Shown: positions 31,758 through 43,523 of the stretch, piece after piece
Layout: each line of letters opens with the position of its first letter
How positions within the stretch are numbered: the first letter of the stretch is position 1
Source of the DNA: Eunapius fragilis
Lineage: Eukaryota; Porifera; Demospongiae; Spongillida; Spongillidae
DNA: 64,000 bases
Direction: 5' to 3'
Assembly (NCBI GenBank): GCA_963681505.1
Contig: OY811972.1
Location: forward strand, 15,113,665 to 15,177,664
Translations under genes and position numbers: made by a program
The notes under the pieces: model-generated
Database searches by the model: none
The model's input: only the letters and a program-made list of their open reading frames with translations
What the model was told of the DNA's origin: nothing

Positions 31758-33044
31758 ATGTCTCCACTAGTAAATCGCAAGACGTTTTGCGTCGTTCTAG
31801 TGCTCACTTTGTGCGTCTTAACTTTGTGGTTTTTGAGTACTAACGCCGTGGCTACCAGTGGACGCACATTTTTTCTTTCCAAGAAACACGATGATGTATC
31901 GGAGAACTGCGGAAACAAATTCCATAATCCTCTGAAACCAATCGATCCCAACTACAAAAAGCACGTGAAATATAAGTTCGTGAATAACGATCTGTGCTAT
32001 CCAAATGCAGAGAAAAAGTTCTACTGGAACGTCGATAAGAAAGTGGTGGTGCGTTCTGTGTTCCCGGAAAGAAGGAATTGGAACGGGCACCCCACTTCCT
32101 ACGTCTTTATGATTGAAGCTGACCGCCTAATGTTAACAAATGGTTCCTTTGTCAAATGCCAAGTTGGAGACCAGAGTACTACAGACATGGACTATTTCAT
32201 TCCAGAAAATGTCTTGCAAAATGACGCCTGGTGTCACCTTACCCACCTGCAAGCTGTGGTACACTGCTTCCTTCCCCTACACAGCACCAACAACAGCCGG
32301 TCATTCCTGTCCTACAGGATGGGCCCAGACTCACCCATCGTGGTTGCCGAGTCCGAGCGAACTCTGTGGATTCCACCTCCTCGCGTCAACAGTTCCTCCG
32401 TAGAGAAAATTACGATAGCGAGTTGCATAGCAACGCAGTACGGTCAGCCTCCTTTCCTTGGGGAGTGGGTGCGTTACCAGAAGACCATCGGGATAGATCA
32501 CATCCACATGGTGGCTGAACCCTCAGTCCGCGAGAGTGGTGCCTTAGACGATCCCTCGGTAAGGAAGGCGATGGAGGAAGGGTTTCTGTCAGTTGACATC
32601 TGGTTCAAGTGGTTTAGTGCTGCTCAGATATTTGACCACGCCCAGCTGCTGGCCTACCAGGACTGCCTGTACCGTTTCCAAGGAACATATGACTATCTGT
32701 TCCCGCATGATGCAGACGACTTCTTTGTCCCCCTGGTGTCGGACCACAGAAAGCTCCCGTACTACGTTGCAAATTACTGCAAGGGTGCTGGCACGTGCCA
32801 CATGCCTTGGTACCAAATGTGCCCTACCTGTGGGGTGTCGGGCCCGGCGGCAGAAGATGGAAACATGACGGACGTGCTGGCGTCATTTGATCGCTGCAAA
32901 CGTGAACCAACAAAATCAGTGCATTCGATACCTGTGACCTTTGACATCAGCACCCACACAGGTCATCGGTGGTTGCCAGGTTATGGAGTTAAGGAGTTTC
33001 CACCAGGAGTTGTATACGTAGCCCACGTAAGGCTGTTTGGGTAG
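31758..33044 (+). CDS. Glycosyltransferase family 92 protein (single exon)
   Basis: 428 residues from the ATG at 31758. A hydrophobic segment at about residues 9-26 (CVVLVLTLCVLTLWFLS) after a short basic N-terminus indicates a type II Golgi membrane protein with a luminal catalytic domain. The GT92 (DUF23) domain starts at about 210: IASCIATQYGQPPFLGEWVR, then YQKTIGIDHIHM, and the DxD-like HDADDFF at 317-323 for metal and nucleotide-sugar binding; it ends YVAHVRLFG. Conserved cysteines in CHMPWYQMCPTCG fit the family. GT92 enzymes known in animals transfer galactose to glycans, so a galactosyltransferase is likely, acceptor unknown. No lesions are visible. AATAAA lies at 33102-33107. It is the only apparently intact non-Sema gene in the window and is surrounded by mobile elements. 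Confidence 0.85.
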   Translation: MSPLVNRKTFCVVLVLTLCVLTLWFLSTNAVATSGRTFFLSKKHDDVSENCGNKFHNPLKPIDPNYKKHVKYKFVNNDLCYPNAEKKFYWNVDKKVVVRSVFPERRNWNGHPTSYVFMIEADRLMLTNGSFVKCQVGDQSTTDMDYFIPENVLQNDAWCHLTHLQAVVHCFLPLHSTNNSRSFLSYRMGPDSPIVVAESERTLWIPPPRVNSSSVEKITIASCIATQYGQPPFLGEWVRYQKTIGIDHIHMVAEPSVRESGALDDPSVRKAMEEGFLSVDIWFKWFSAAQIFDHAQLLAYQDCLYRFQGTYDYLFPHDADDFFVPLVSDHRKLPYYVANYCKGAGTCHMPWYQMCPTCGVSGPAAEDGNMTDVLASFDRCKREPTKSVHSIPVTFDISTHTGHRWLPGYGVKEFPPGVVYVAHVRLFG

Positions 33045-33101
33045 TTCTAAATCACCACTGGATGGGATGTTTGTACTGTACATGAGACATGTATATTTTA
33101 C

Positions 33102-33107
33102 AATAAA
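33102..33107 (+). terminator. Polyadenylation signal of the GT92 gene
   Basis: AATAAA, 58 bases after the stop codon. Confidence 0.6.
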
Positions 33108-33132
33108 ATTGCTGGCATATATATATAGGATT

Positions 33133-33250
33133 GAAAGGCAATAGTGGTGTAAAAAGGAAAGAAACAAGAGTCTAATAATTAGGGGAAATGTAATAGTCGT
33201 ATATTGTGTACATAATGTGCTAAATAATAGAACTATTACATTATAGGATC
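33133..33250. repeat. Degenerate foldback arm remnant
   Basis: GGCAATAGTGGTGTAAAAAG, then AGGGGAAATGTAATAGTC, resembles the inner arm of the foldback at 57192-57461, heavily diverged. Confidence 0.5.
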
Positions 33251-33299
33251 GGGGACATCTATCGGTGGAGATGGAAGCCATGATGTGAAAGAACAAGTG

Positions 33300-33616
33300 C
33301 ATGGTATCCACTGGTGGCCTGGAAGTTCCTACATGAAGGGAACTTGATGGAGTTAGCAGGTGTGTCCATAGTCAGGCGTAGCCACACTAGGTGTCCACTA
33401 GCTGTACACTAGCTACAGTCAGTGGAGGTCCAATGGACACTTACAGTACAGTACATGGAACCATTATACTCCTGGGTTCGTACAGGGAGTAGCTATAGGA
33501 AATTATTGCAGACATTAAACTGCTTATGTTCGCCTGTGGTCCTCTGGACTGGTAGTGGAAGCAACCGATGACTGTTGCTGGGTTCTGTTTCTTCTGCGCG
33601 GTGGTTGGGGGTTGGG

Positions 33617-33648
<32 letters not shown>

Positions 33649-34430
33649 GGAGAAGAAATTGGATTGCATCACCGCTACGCTAGACCTTAGTGGCTCCGGT
33701 GACAGATGGAATGCTATACACACATTGCGAAAAGTAACAGCTCACACATTGCGACCTATTAATTGTGATGATAGGCCAGGGTTAGTGACCCCACCACTAA
33801 TGAGTTCACGCGGTCCAGGACTCTTATTAGAAGCCGTAACCATAGATAACATATAGATATTATCTCTGCCGTAACATACAATGTATCCTCCCGCAGATAT
33901 GAGGTAGGGAGTTAGTCAGTGATCTTAGCCCCAAGCCCTGTTCACCACTAATAGAATTCATCCTTTAACATGATAGGATTCACCATGTGAATGCGCGCGG
34001 TGGTACTTTTATTAACCAAACAAATTAATCCAATATTGTGCAATTGAATTTTAAGAGACTGCTTTCAGCACTAATTCCTTTTCCCCTCTTTTCCAATCCG
34101 GGTCTGCATGTTGAAGTTTAGAATGCATTTCATATCACGTGCGTGCGCCTTAATTATGATCATGCATGTAGTGGCAGTCCTCAGTACACTGTTGTGCATC
34201 TTTTTAAGTTGTCTATCATGGCCTACAGTGTGATGAGTCTGCAACATACAGTGGGCAAGCGATTAACACACACGTGTATAACTAACTTGTGCTTGGTTGA
34301 TATCCCAATATCACATGCATTGTGAGCACACCAATCTTGATTCACTGTGACCTGCAAATCATGCTAACCTTTGTGTCCAGATCATTTGAGACACAATACA
34401 ATGGTTGCATAACATACATGTACTTGTATA
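33300..34430. other. No gene recognised; poly-G tract
   Basis: Contains an uninterrupted run of about 30 G at 33618-33647. Otherwise AT-rich with no supported coding or RNA gene. Confidence 0.4.
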
Positions 34431-34491
34431 ATGGCCCTCAGCCGATGGCATGGTGTGGGCTGGTTCCAAAAACTGAATCTGTCATATGATC

Positions 34492-34492
<1 letters not shown>

Positions 34493-34575
<83 letters not shown>

Positions 34576-34581
34576 CGTGCG
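34493..34581. repeat. (GT)n microsatellite
   Basis: About 40 GT units ending in GCGTGCGTGC. Confidence 0.95.
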
Positions 34582-34832
34582 TATTTTGCTACATTTACAC
34601 TCAAGAGGTGGGCATATTAGTCAGTGTGGACATCTGCAGTAAGTAATATGTGATCCAATTATAACTCACCCTTTTTTCTTCAGCTCGCGGTAAAATCAGC
34701 GTGGTTAGTCAGGATCCGTGTGTAAAACCAGACACACTATGGAATGTGCAATTCAGGGTTCTAGCTCACAATCACTGTAACTTAGCTGGTTAAATACCAC
34801 GTGCTTTGATAAAGTAGAGTTGATGTTTTGTG

Positions 34833-35115
34833 ACCGAGAAACACTCACGCAATTGCGTAAATTTGGTGTGTATGGCGCTCTAATTGAAAACTTACTCCTG
34901 GATGTCTGAAAGATATGCAAATACATACTGCGAGTATAAAGACTATCCTCACTGAGTTATAGCAATAAACTCTAGAATTACCTTTTTTCTCTTGAATGAA
35001 TTTTGCTAGTAGAAAAAATGCGCTAGGTAAATCGCACACATGAGCAGAGGCAATTGAATGATATCGTTCCAATTAGAGCACCGTACACACCGAATTTACG
35101 CAATCACGTGTGCGG
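34833..35115. mobile_element. Foldback element, short arms
   Basis: Left arm CACGCAATTGCGTAAATT...GGCGCTCTAATT and right arm AATTAGAGCACC...AATTTACGCAATCACGTG are inverted copies of about 43 bp. Confidence 0.55.
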
Positions 35116-35799
35116 CGACGATTTATGGCTACATAACTTATTTTACACAAATTACTCCCTTCAACCTGGATGTGTTATTTTTGGCTCCCTCTGCAGTGGT
35201 GGATCTAGGAGCGCGCGATCTCCTCGTCCAGGTTACTAGGACCTTCCAGACCCCCTAGGTACTGAAAGCTATTATCTATGGCAACATCTCCCCAATCCTC
35301 TACTGCATGCTTGAGGCCAACTACCCTGTATTCATGTGTGGGTGGGGGGTGATCAGCAATTAATTACAACTCCGCTTTTCTAATGCTCATGTGACGCACC
35401 ACAGATGTGTTGGCAAAAGTGTATACACTGCGATGCGCTCTGATGGCCTGATAAATTGACCGTGGCACTATGTGCATGATGTATACACCCCATAGACGAG
35501 GACACTGCCTGGTGGAAGAACGCATCTGCGGATTGATTACAGCATGGCGTGATGATGTCATCCCATCCGCAAGCTGTGTACAATGATGGATACACATAAT
35601 CACTGCTGTAATGGAACATTCTCAAGAATTGCGCACGGCCATGACACCAGCTCTGAAAATGATTGTCGCCTCTTCCCTTGACTTTACGTTATTCACATCC
35701 AATTATATATGTTTAACATATATAGGAATAGACTGCAATGTTAATATGTATTGTTGCTTACTTAGTTATATCAAACAATTTATTATAATCAATATACAT

Positions 35800-36110
35800 G
35801 TAACATGGCATTCGGCGATCGAGTGTACGTGGAAGGTGTCGTGCGAGACATCATGCTATTTGGACCCCTATGATTGGAAATGGCTAGAGGTATGCAGGGA
35901 GCCTGGAAACGTACGTGATCGCAGTGCCGTCTGCATCAAGAAGGGAGGTGCAATTGCTGGTCATGTACCACGTGTATTAACAGCAATACTGGTAAAATTC
36001 ATCGATCACGGTGCCACTTCAGCTGCAGGGTGAGAGGGAGACCACAACAAGGAAAAGGATTAGAAGTTCCTTGTTGCTATATATTATCTGCATGGAATTA
36101 AAGAAGAAAT
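35800..36110 (+). pseudogene. HIRAN-like domain relic
   Basis: A plus-strand frame reads WLEVCREPGNVRDRSAVCIK then GGAIAGHVPRVLTAILVKFI; after an indel near 36025 another frame gives GLEVPCCYI. The order CxREPxNxxDxxAV ... GHVPR ... GLEIPC is that of HIRAN-like domains in invertebrate proteins, which in helicase-like proteins bind DNA 3' ends. Start and end are not defined. The frame break and the tandem duplication of its 3' half argue for a dead copy. Confidence 0.4.
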
Positions 36111-36440
36111 ATTAACTATAATGAAAAGCCCCTAAAGCACACTTGCAAAAGTGATTATGCAATAAACTTGTGTGTTATTCAGTGCTATACAGCTGTGTAT
36201 TAACATATTAACGTGTATTAACAGCAATACTGGTAAAATTCATCGATCACGGTGCAACTTCAGCTGCAGGGTGAGAGGGAGACCACAACAAGGAAAAGGA
36301 TTAGAAGTTCCTTGTTGCTATATATTATCTGCATGGAATTAAAGAAGAAATAGTAACTATAATGAAAAGCCCCTAAAGCACACTTGCAAAAGTGATTATG
36401 CAATAAACTTGTGTGTTATTCAGTGCTATACAGCTGTGTG
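35971..36440. repeat. Tandem duplication, unit 241 bp x 2
   Basis: 35971-36211 is repeated at 36212-36440 with very few differences (one at the GTGCCACTTC / GTGCAACTTC position, one at ATATTAAC / ATAGTAAC). A recent duplication covering the end of the HIRAN-like relic. Confidence 0.9.
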
Positions 36441-36449
36441 ATGATCCAC

Positions 36450-37200
36450 TGCTCATGCACAATTGCATGTACATGAATAAAGGTTACAATTAGCTCCAAT
36501 GTTTGCCTGCAGGAGTTCATTCCACATGTATATCCACCTCGTAAAGTAGCTGACTTAATTCAGCTGATCAATATGAAAGCAGTTATAAGGAATGGATTGT
36601 CTGACTAGACTATGCTGTGATAATTTGCGCTGCATCAATCCAAATAAGCGTGAGCGTACCGTAGCAGTATCGTAAAGCGACACTCGTTTTTCTCGTTGCA
36701 GTATGAATTTGGCACACTATATTATGCATGCCGTTATACCATTACCTGGTTCGTGAGCTAATAATTATAATAAGACCTGTGCATGTGAGCAGAAGTCTTG
36801 TGAGCAGACGATACATCTATTTTAAAAGATGACGCATGCGCACAAAGGTTACGTAATTTATGCTGGGTTGAAATTAATAAATTTGTCTTGAATTTAGTTA
36901 ATGGATGCTTAATTTTCTTTTCATGACACACGCATATAATAATCAGACCGGTTTTTAATAAATAGTAAACCTATTTGGAATTCAATTAGGAAAAACTAAT
37001 TTTAGTTAATTGATTTGAATAAACAATTTGTTGTTTTGAAACATGATGAATCATTTTAACATGAATACAGTCTCAGGCAGCTCTTCTCTAGAATCAGATA
37101 CCTCCTACAAATCCAGACCTCTGGGTAATTTAGTTATGTCTCACTTCTGCGCAATGTATAATCTGAATGATTGTATAATCATGTAATTTGCTTGCCATAG
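36450..37200. other. No gene recognised
   Basis: AT-rich sequence without long frames or repeats that I could match elsewhere in the window. Confidence 0.4.
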
Positions 37201-37239
37201 CAATTAATCAAATTACGTGCATCTATAAGGGGTGTATCC

Positions 37240-37335
37240 CGGCCTGAAACCCGACCTTTTAGACCGGGGTCCGGCCTGAAGGTCAGGCCAGAAGGACCGG
37301 CCTGAAAGGTCGGCCTGACACGCCGGGTTGGCCTT
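37240..37335. repeat. CGGCCTGA-rich short repeats
   Basis: Repeated CCGGCCTGAA, GGTCGGCCTGA and AGGTCAGGCC within 95 bp, immediately left of the foldback element. Confidence 0.6.
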
Positions 37336-37344
37336 CGGCAACCC

Positions 37345-38025
37345 TGACTCCAACACCGAAAATACTTCCAATGCCAAATTTTAATCACTAGTAGGAAACT
37401 GTTGTCCAAACAAACGGTGATTTTTCGCAATACCTTTACAGCGATTGTTAAAGTGAGGCATAGTGTCAGCAGCGGTGAACCATTTAATAAATTTACATGC
37501 GTGCCACACCTCATTTCTACGTGACGTCACGCGGAATAAACATAGAAGACTTCGACAGTTCAGGAAGGCTCGACAAGCGAATCAGAAGATAACTCTGATG
37601 AGAGATCTGAACTTGGTGACGATGGCACTGAATCAGACGACGATGGAGAGGAAATACATTATAATCGTGATTTTATTGTATGCATTAAATTAAGCTTTAC
37701 CCGAACTTGGCAATGTCAGCCTGTACTTTATGAAGCGTCTTTAATACCTAAACACTAACAAATACACATTTCTTTTACGTGGAATCGTGCCTTAACCGTC
37801 CGTTTATTTCATAAGTACTAAACGTTTGACGTCACGTAGAAATGGAGGTGTGACACGTATGTAGATGTATAAAATGGTTCACTGCTGCATTAAGTTTGAC
37901 ACTATGCCTCGCTTTAACCATCGCTGTAAAGGTATTGCGAAAAGTCACCGGTTGTATAGACACATTTTCCTACTAGTAATTAAAATTTGGCATTAGAAGT
38001 ATTTTCGGTGCTGGAGTTATGGTAA
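37345..38025. mobile_element. Foldback element with an acidic coding-like loop
   Basis: Arms 37345-37545 and about 37820-38025 are inverted copies (for example TTTCTACGTGACGTCACG against TGACGTCACGTAGAAAT). The loop has a plus-strand frame, SESEDNSDERSELGDDGTES then DDDGEEIHYNRD, typical of acidic N-terminal regions of transposases. No complete gene. Confidence 0.6.
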
Positions 38026-38225
38026 GTTTTACCTCCATGACCTATCAGACCTCGGATACAGCCAGCCGAGTGATTTTATAACATCAAAATCGTATCACAT
38101 GCACATAAGGGATGGGGAAATACAGTTCTAGAATTTGGCAAGAAACGAATATATGATTGCTGAAATATAATGTTATCAAAAACACCTTAAAATTCATCAT
38201 TTAAAACGGTACTGAGTTCATATGC

Positions 38226-38640
38226 ACCAGATTTTTAGCATATCTCCACAACAATGATGACAACACTACTTCAATAGACAACTTTGTAAAAGATATGATG
38301 CAAGTTCGGGATGATCTGCATGAAACCACAGGCAGTATTGAACATAAAAAGTGCACAAGAAAATCAGAAGAAGTACTATGATAAAAAAACATACTTGTGT
38401 ACATATATGAATGCTTACTGATACTGATGCATATTAGGAATTATCGCACGAGAAATGGTCCTTGTTGAGAATACAAATCAAAAGATACGGAAAGGAGGGA
38501 AACTAGAAGAAAAGTGGTTAGGTCCGTGTACAGCATCGGAAAAGGTTTGTATGAGTTGAAGAACACAAAAGGAAAGGTGCTAAAGACTAAGTTTAACATT
38601 GCAAGAATGAAGGTATATACTATTTAATTCAGTGTTGTTG
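38226..38640 (+). pseudogene. Integrase C-terminal part of a Ginger-like (or gypsy-derived) element
   Basis: In successive frames: DNFVKDMMQVRDDLHETTGS; NIKSAQENQKKYYDKKT; MVLVENTNQKIRKGGKLEEK then WLGP; GKGLYELKN then KGKVLKTKFNIARMK. This is the usual order of the integrase C-terminal region (QxxQKxYYDKK, GKLxxKWLGPY, GxYxLKN). At least three frame changes separate the pieces. The Ulp1-like protease follows 0.9 kb downstream on the same strand, which favours a Ginger-type DNA transposon over a retroelement. Confidence 0.5.
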
Positions 38641-39489
38641 CATAACTGATAGTATTGTTGGAACTTTTTTTATTACCAAGGAAAGACTGCTGCTGAAATA
38701 GAAGAAAATTATAAGTGCAATAGTGAGAATAGCAAGGGTGAGAAGATCCACACAACAGATGATAATTTGGACACATGTGAAGACAAAGATGCTTTCAGTG
38801 CTGAGAAGAGAAAGACTGAGATGACTGGGTGCATCTAGTGAAGTTCAAGTAACTGAATTATGAAACCGCAAGGCTGATTGCTATTATTGCATGTATTGTT
38901 ATTATTATTAAGAATGAATAAAAAGGCAGCATACATATGCATGTATATAGTATAGACTACATGTGTATATGTTTCACAGATGTGGTGTGAGTGTGTTGAA
39001 AGGAAAGGTAGAATATTGTCAGCAATTAATGAGCAACCTGCTTGGTGATTACAATGATTGCAAGGCAACCTCTTGTTTAGTATAGTTATTGTGTTCTTTG
39101 TCCTATTTGTGTGCGTGTATACATACATGTTTGTGCTTTGCTTGTAACCCTTGTATTGCATTTAATAATAATAATAATAATGCAATGGCATAACATTCTG
39201 TAAAAGAGTTTGTGAAGTGCACAGCATATTGCATGTCATTGAAGGACATGGACACTGCCTTACTGTACAGAAAAATGGGTCATACTTTGTGAAAAAGTAG
39301 TTCCAGTACAATCATACAAGGTCTTTAAGGATTTATTGAGGTTGTATCATGTGGAAGTGTATTCCAGAGTCAAGGAAGGTGGTTCTATTACCTCCTATGC
39401 ATATTTACACCTATTGGCTGTTATGCTAATATTCTCTTAACAGGAAGAGGCTATCAATGGTTAGGAGGCTTCTGACCAGGAAGAACAGA

Positions 39490-40080
39490 TACTAATCCCA
39501 CAAAAAGAAATTTCAAGTGGCATCTGGGTTAAAGATCTGAATTTGACATTGATGGTTCTACTTAGTGACGAGCACATTGCTGCTGCACAAATGCTGCTGG
39601 AAAAATCATTTCCACACATCAAAGGGTTTCAATCTACTCGTTTTGCACAGCAAATTCAATTCTACCATTCGGTTGACAAAGACATTAATGGTAAGAATGT
39701 ATAACATGCACTAAAATAGTTATATAATCATATCATTAATTTTTTTCTTAGTGCAAGCAGCAAAATTCATCATACTGGTGAATCCCACTGGGTGATAACT
39801 GTTCTTTCTAAAAATGAGCTGCATCTTCTGGACAGTATGATATGGCAAGTACAATTATTCCACCTTTACTAGAAAAACAGTTGGCCAATATCTATGCTAA
39901 TTTTTGTACTGAAAATTCTACACTGAATATAACATGTCAGTCTATTCAGCAACAAAAAGGGGGACTGGACTGTGGAGCATTTGCTATTGCCTTTGGGTAC
40001 CATTGGGCACAAGGAGACAATTTGCAGGATTTAGCTCTTGAACAGGATGCAAATGAGAAATCACCTATTAAAGTGCTTTG
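39490..40080 (+). pseudogene. Ulp1-like (C48) cysteine protease, broken
   Basis: First part IPQKEISSGIWVKDLNLTLM to about 39690, an intron-like gap, then SHWVITVLSKNELHLLDSM (His of the triad in HW, Asp in LLDS). After an indel near 39840 comes KQLANIYANF and QQQKGGLDCGAFAIAF (oxyanion Gln, catalytic Cys). All triad residues are present, but the frame is broken between Asp and Cys. Such proteases accompany the integrase in Ginger elements and may act on SUMO-like or element proteins. Confidence 0.55.
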
Positions 40081-40084
40081 AAAG

Positions 40085-41760
40085 TCAGAAGCTGATGCCA
40101 TTCCCAACAACTACTGCTCCTTTTAAGAGATGTAGGCAAAAGGAATACAATATCCGTCTATAGATAACTGCCAGGAACTGCAAGGATTGTTGATTTTACA
40201 TCAGTGCAGGGTTTTTTCATTACTGAATTATTTTGTCATGTATTGGCAATATTAATTTATTTCATCTGCATGTCGAAATAATGCGGTCCCCTAAACGCTA
40301 AAGAGCCCCCCAAAGCGCTTGCGATATTGGGAGAAGGGGTCCTCGTAACACTAGCGATATGGGTCCGGGGGTCCCTATTTCGCTAGCGTTATGGGGACCC
40401 GGGGTCCCCGATAATAGGGGTCCCTAAAAGGCGCTTACACCGGTATCAAGCCTTAATTGACATGCATGGTTATGGGTAGTCCAATTTTGGATGCGTAAGG
40501 ACCATTTGATATAACCTCTTTGGAGTTCACGGAAAATGAATAAATTTGAAAACATGAATAATTAACCAGAAGGGTGATTTGCTGGACATTGTCCCATAAT
40601 GTCCCGCTAACTTTAATAGGGCCTGGGGACGAGGCTACATCTATTCTCGATGAAGCCAAGTTGAAAGTTAGAGTCTTCTCGCGTCACTTCGTTAATACCT
40701 GATCCGTGAGAATCGAACATTTTTATGTCGAACCCTCTTTATGTCAGAAAATTAGTCGGAAAAAGCGATATAATAGCCCTTTTTAGTTAGATCAACCATC
40801 GCTGAAATAGTTGACTGATATAATTTTTAATCTTGCACGTACCTTCATTGATGGCAAATCTGTACGCGTTTTAGGAGACGCGCGGTTCACGATATCTCGG
40901 TCATCGTGGGCAGGTAATAATAAGTACAATTTTTTTCTAACTAGAGGCCCGTTGCAGCTCTGCATGCATTGATCATTAATACTTAATGCAAATACAATGA
41001 CATTTTGGTTTTACATAGTTGTAAGGATTCTTGAATGTGTGCAACGTGCAAAGAGATAAATGTGTGAACTTGAAGAAAGTAAGCCAGCACTATCTCGAAC
41101 CGTAGAAAAAATCGAAAGAGCCCACTTTAAAAAAAATTTCAATACACAGGGGGAAAAAGCGTCGAAGAAATCATTTAGAAATCTTTGTGTGATTGAACAG
41201 AAAATCCATAGGCTTTATTGATTTTTGTGTGATTCTCTGTTCAATCGCGCAATGATTTCTAAACGATTCGATTTCTAAATAATTCGACTTTTTTTTTTCC
41301 CGGTGATGCTAGCCAAACGCTCAAGAAACGAACACAGACGGGATAGACATGGTGCTGTGGCTAAACTTGTAGCGTTAGAACAGGAGTGATGTTGGCTTCG
41401 GTTTTGGTGGCATTTCTCAGTTTTACACACGCACGCCATACCCACCACAGTTACGTAGCAATGGGACAAAGCGGACAATTAAATACTTGAATGCGCAATT
41501 TAACAGCAGGAACAGGAACACAGAACGAAAAAGGTGCAAAATTCAAAAAGGTAACCCTTTGTCATAGTCGCCAATGACTCCCCTAAATTTTGACTCCCCA
41601 GTGGTCCCAAACATTCGGCATTAGGATGCAGCTGCGTTTAAAATTCGCATTGGTCTTTTGGAAACTTAATGTTGGTTCTCTGACACTTATCACAGTGTTG
41701 TATAAATGTTGGTTCTCTGACACCGTCACTGTCTGCGCATTGGTAGAAAGGAATCTAAAG
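40085..41760. other. No gene recognised; GC-rich GGGTCCC block and small palindromes
   Basis: 40285-40440 repeats GGGTCC/GGGGTCC words in both orientations in an AT-rich setting. A MITE end (GGGTGATTTGCTGGACATTG) lies at 40572 and a weak palindrome at 41165-41290. No supported gene. Confidence 0.4.
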
Positions 41761-41764
41761 GCAA

Positions 41765-42052
41765 ACAAGTAAAGAAAAACATTCTCTAACGAGAAAGTTG
41801 GTGGGATATAGGAATTGGAGGCAATGGTGGTGTAAAAAGGAAGGGAACAAGGTTTTGAGAAAAGGGTAATGAGACAAAAATCCTATATTTAGCACTTCTT
41901 TTGGTTCTGTTGCATCTACACGTGCTAAATATGGGATTTTTGTCTCATTACCCTTTTCTTAAAACCTTGTTCCCTTCCTTTTTACACCACCATTGCCTCC
42001 AATTCCTATATCCCACCAACTTTCTCGTTAGAGAATGTTTTTCTTTACTTGT
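41765..42052. mobile_element. Foldback arm pair of composite repeat E
   Basis: Arms from ACAAGTAAAGAAAAACATTC inward are near-perfect inverted copies; same family as A, B and C. Its body and terminal hairpin may be the piece at 43700-43780, separated by the palindrome insertion. Confidence 0.85.
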
Positions 42053-42082
42053 TTCCTCTTTTTATTTATTTAATACTGGCAA

Positions 42083-42118
<36 letters not shown>

Positions 42119-42122
42119 CCCC
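42083..42122. repeat. Poly-C tract
   Basis: About 30 C with one T near the end. Confidence 0.9.
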
Positions 42123-42685
42123 GGCTTCAATTACCGTCACGAGCAGACGCCCGCTTTTGTTTGGGATCACTGTAAGGAACTTTCCTCGAGGAGGACCAAT
42201 CAGATTGCAGCACGTAGTGACGTCACGGTGACCTCACGTTGCTACTTAATTACGAGTGTAATTGCTAGCTATGAGTAGCGTTCCAATTGGAGCCTTCTCC
42301 TCGAGGCTTTTTAAAAGCTTTAATACCTCCGCTCGGGTAGCAAACAAGCCTTCATCGTGGGCAGGAGCGTTACAATGACAAGGACGCGCCCGCGACTGCT
42401 CACGGCTAGAAACTCGATGAGAACGGGATAGGCGAGTGGAAGCCAGGCCGCCTGCCCCTATCATCCCGACAATCCTCAGCCTCAACGTTCCTTTCTATCT
42501 TTTGGAGCAGCTGCTTCCTGCGTGCTTTCTGGAACTAGATTGTTTAAGATATACTGTTTCTCATGCCACAGTCATAAAAGGACATTTGCCTGTTGGATGC
42601 TTCCTAATTCTTACTAGGCGCGCGATGGCATGCACGTTCTCTCTTTCGAGCCAGGTAATTAGCTATGACGACACGATAATTAGCA

Positions 42686-43523
42686 TAGATATTATACGGA
42701 AGGGATTGGAAACGGATCACGTGATGCAATACATTGCATAGGCTGGCTTACGGCCTGTCACTGTAGGATCAATTAACACGTTTGCCACTGCGTTTCAGAT
42801 ACTTTTTCGAAGAAAACCGGTCGTTGTGTATAGTTTGAAGCTTTTTCCTTTATTCTGTCACTTTCTTAAGAGGTATGGATATTAGTAGATATGTTTTTAT
42901 GACTGTAAATGATTTTAGACCCGAGTTTTTTTAAAGACCCGCGTTCCGTGTCTTTGCGAAGCCTTTGTGGGCGTGTAGGAAACGTTAGCGTTGTCGTATT
43001 GGCTACTTTATTGTAGAATCGAGTGGAGCTTCGTGAGACAAATCGAACTGGCTAGGTATTATCTCAAAAGCTCTTGGCGCACTTTAGATGCCCACAACCA
43101 GTCTCATGTCAAAATCTTTATTGCCAACTTTTGTACGAGTGTACAACACGCATTTGAGATAATACCTAGCCAGTTCGATTTGTCTCACGAAGCTCCACTC
43201 GATTCTACAATAAAGTAGCCAATATGACAACGCTAACGTTTCCTACACGCCCACAAAGGCTTCGCAAAGACACGGAACGCGGGTCTTTAAAAAAACTCGG
43301 GTCTAAATTCATTTACAGTCATAAAAACATATACATACCTTTTAAGCAAGTGACAGAATAAAGGAAAAAGCCTCAAACTATACACAACGACCGGTTTTCT
43401 TCGAAAAAGTATCTGAAACCATAGATATTATCCGCCATTTTATTTTATTTTTCCTGCATGGATGGAACCTGTTGATTGGTGTTAAAGACTTCCGTTTCCA
43501 ATCCCTTCCGTATAATATCTATG
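42686..43523. mobile_element. Long palindromic (foldback) element
   Basis: The outer arms (TAGATATTATACGGAAGGGA and its complement at the right end) and the inner arms (about 42797-43072 and 43153-43422, about 270 bp) are inverted copies with roughly 97% visual identity. The loop is about 80 bp. The region 42718-42797 has no inverted partner. No coding capacity. Confidence 0.85.

Noticed and set aside
31818-32868. Secondary frames inside the GT92 gene
   Set aside because: Shadows of the 428-codon gene, which carries all family motifs.
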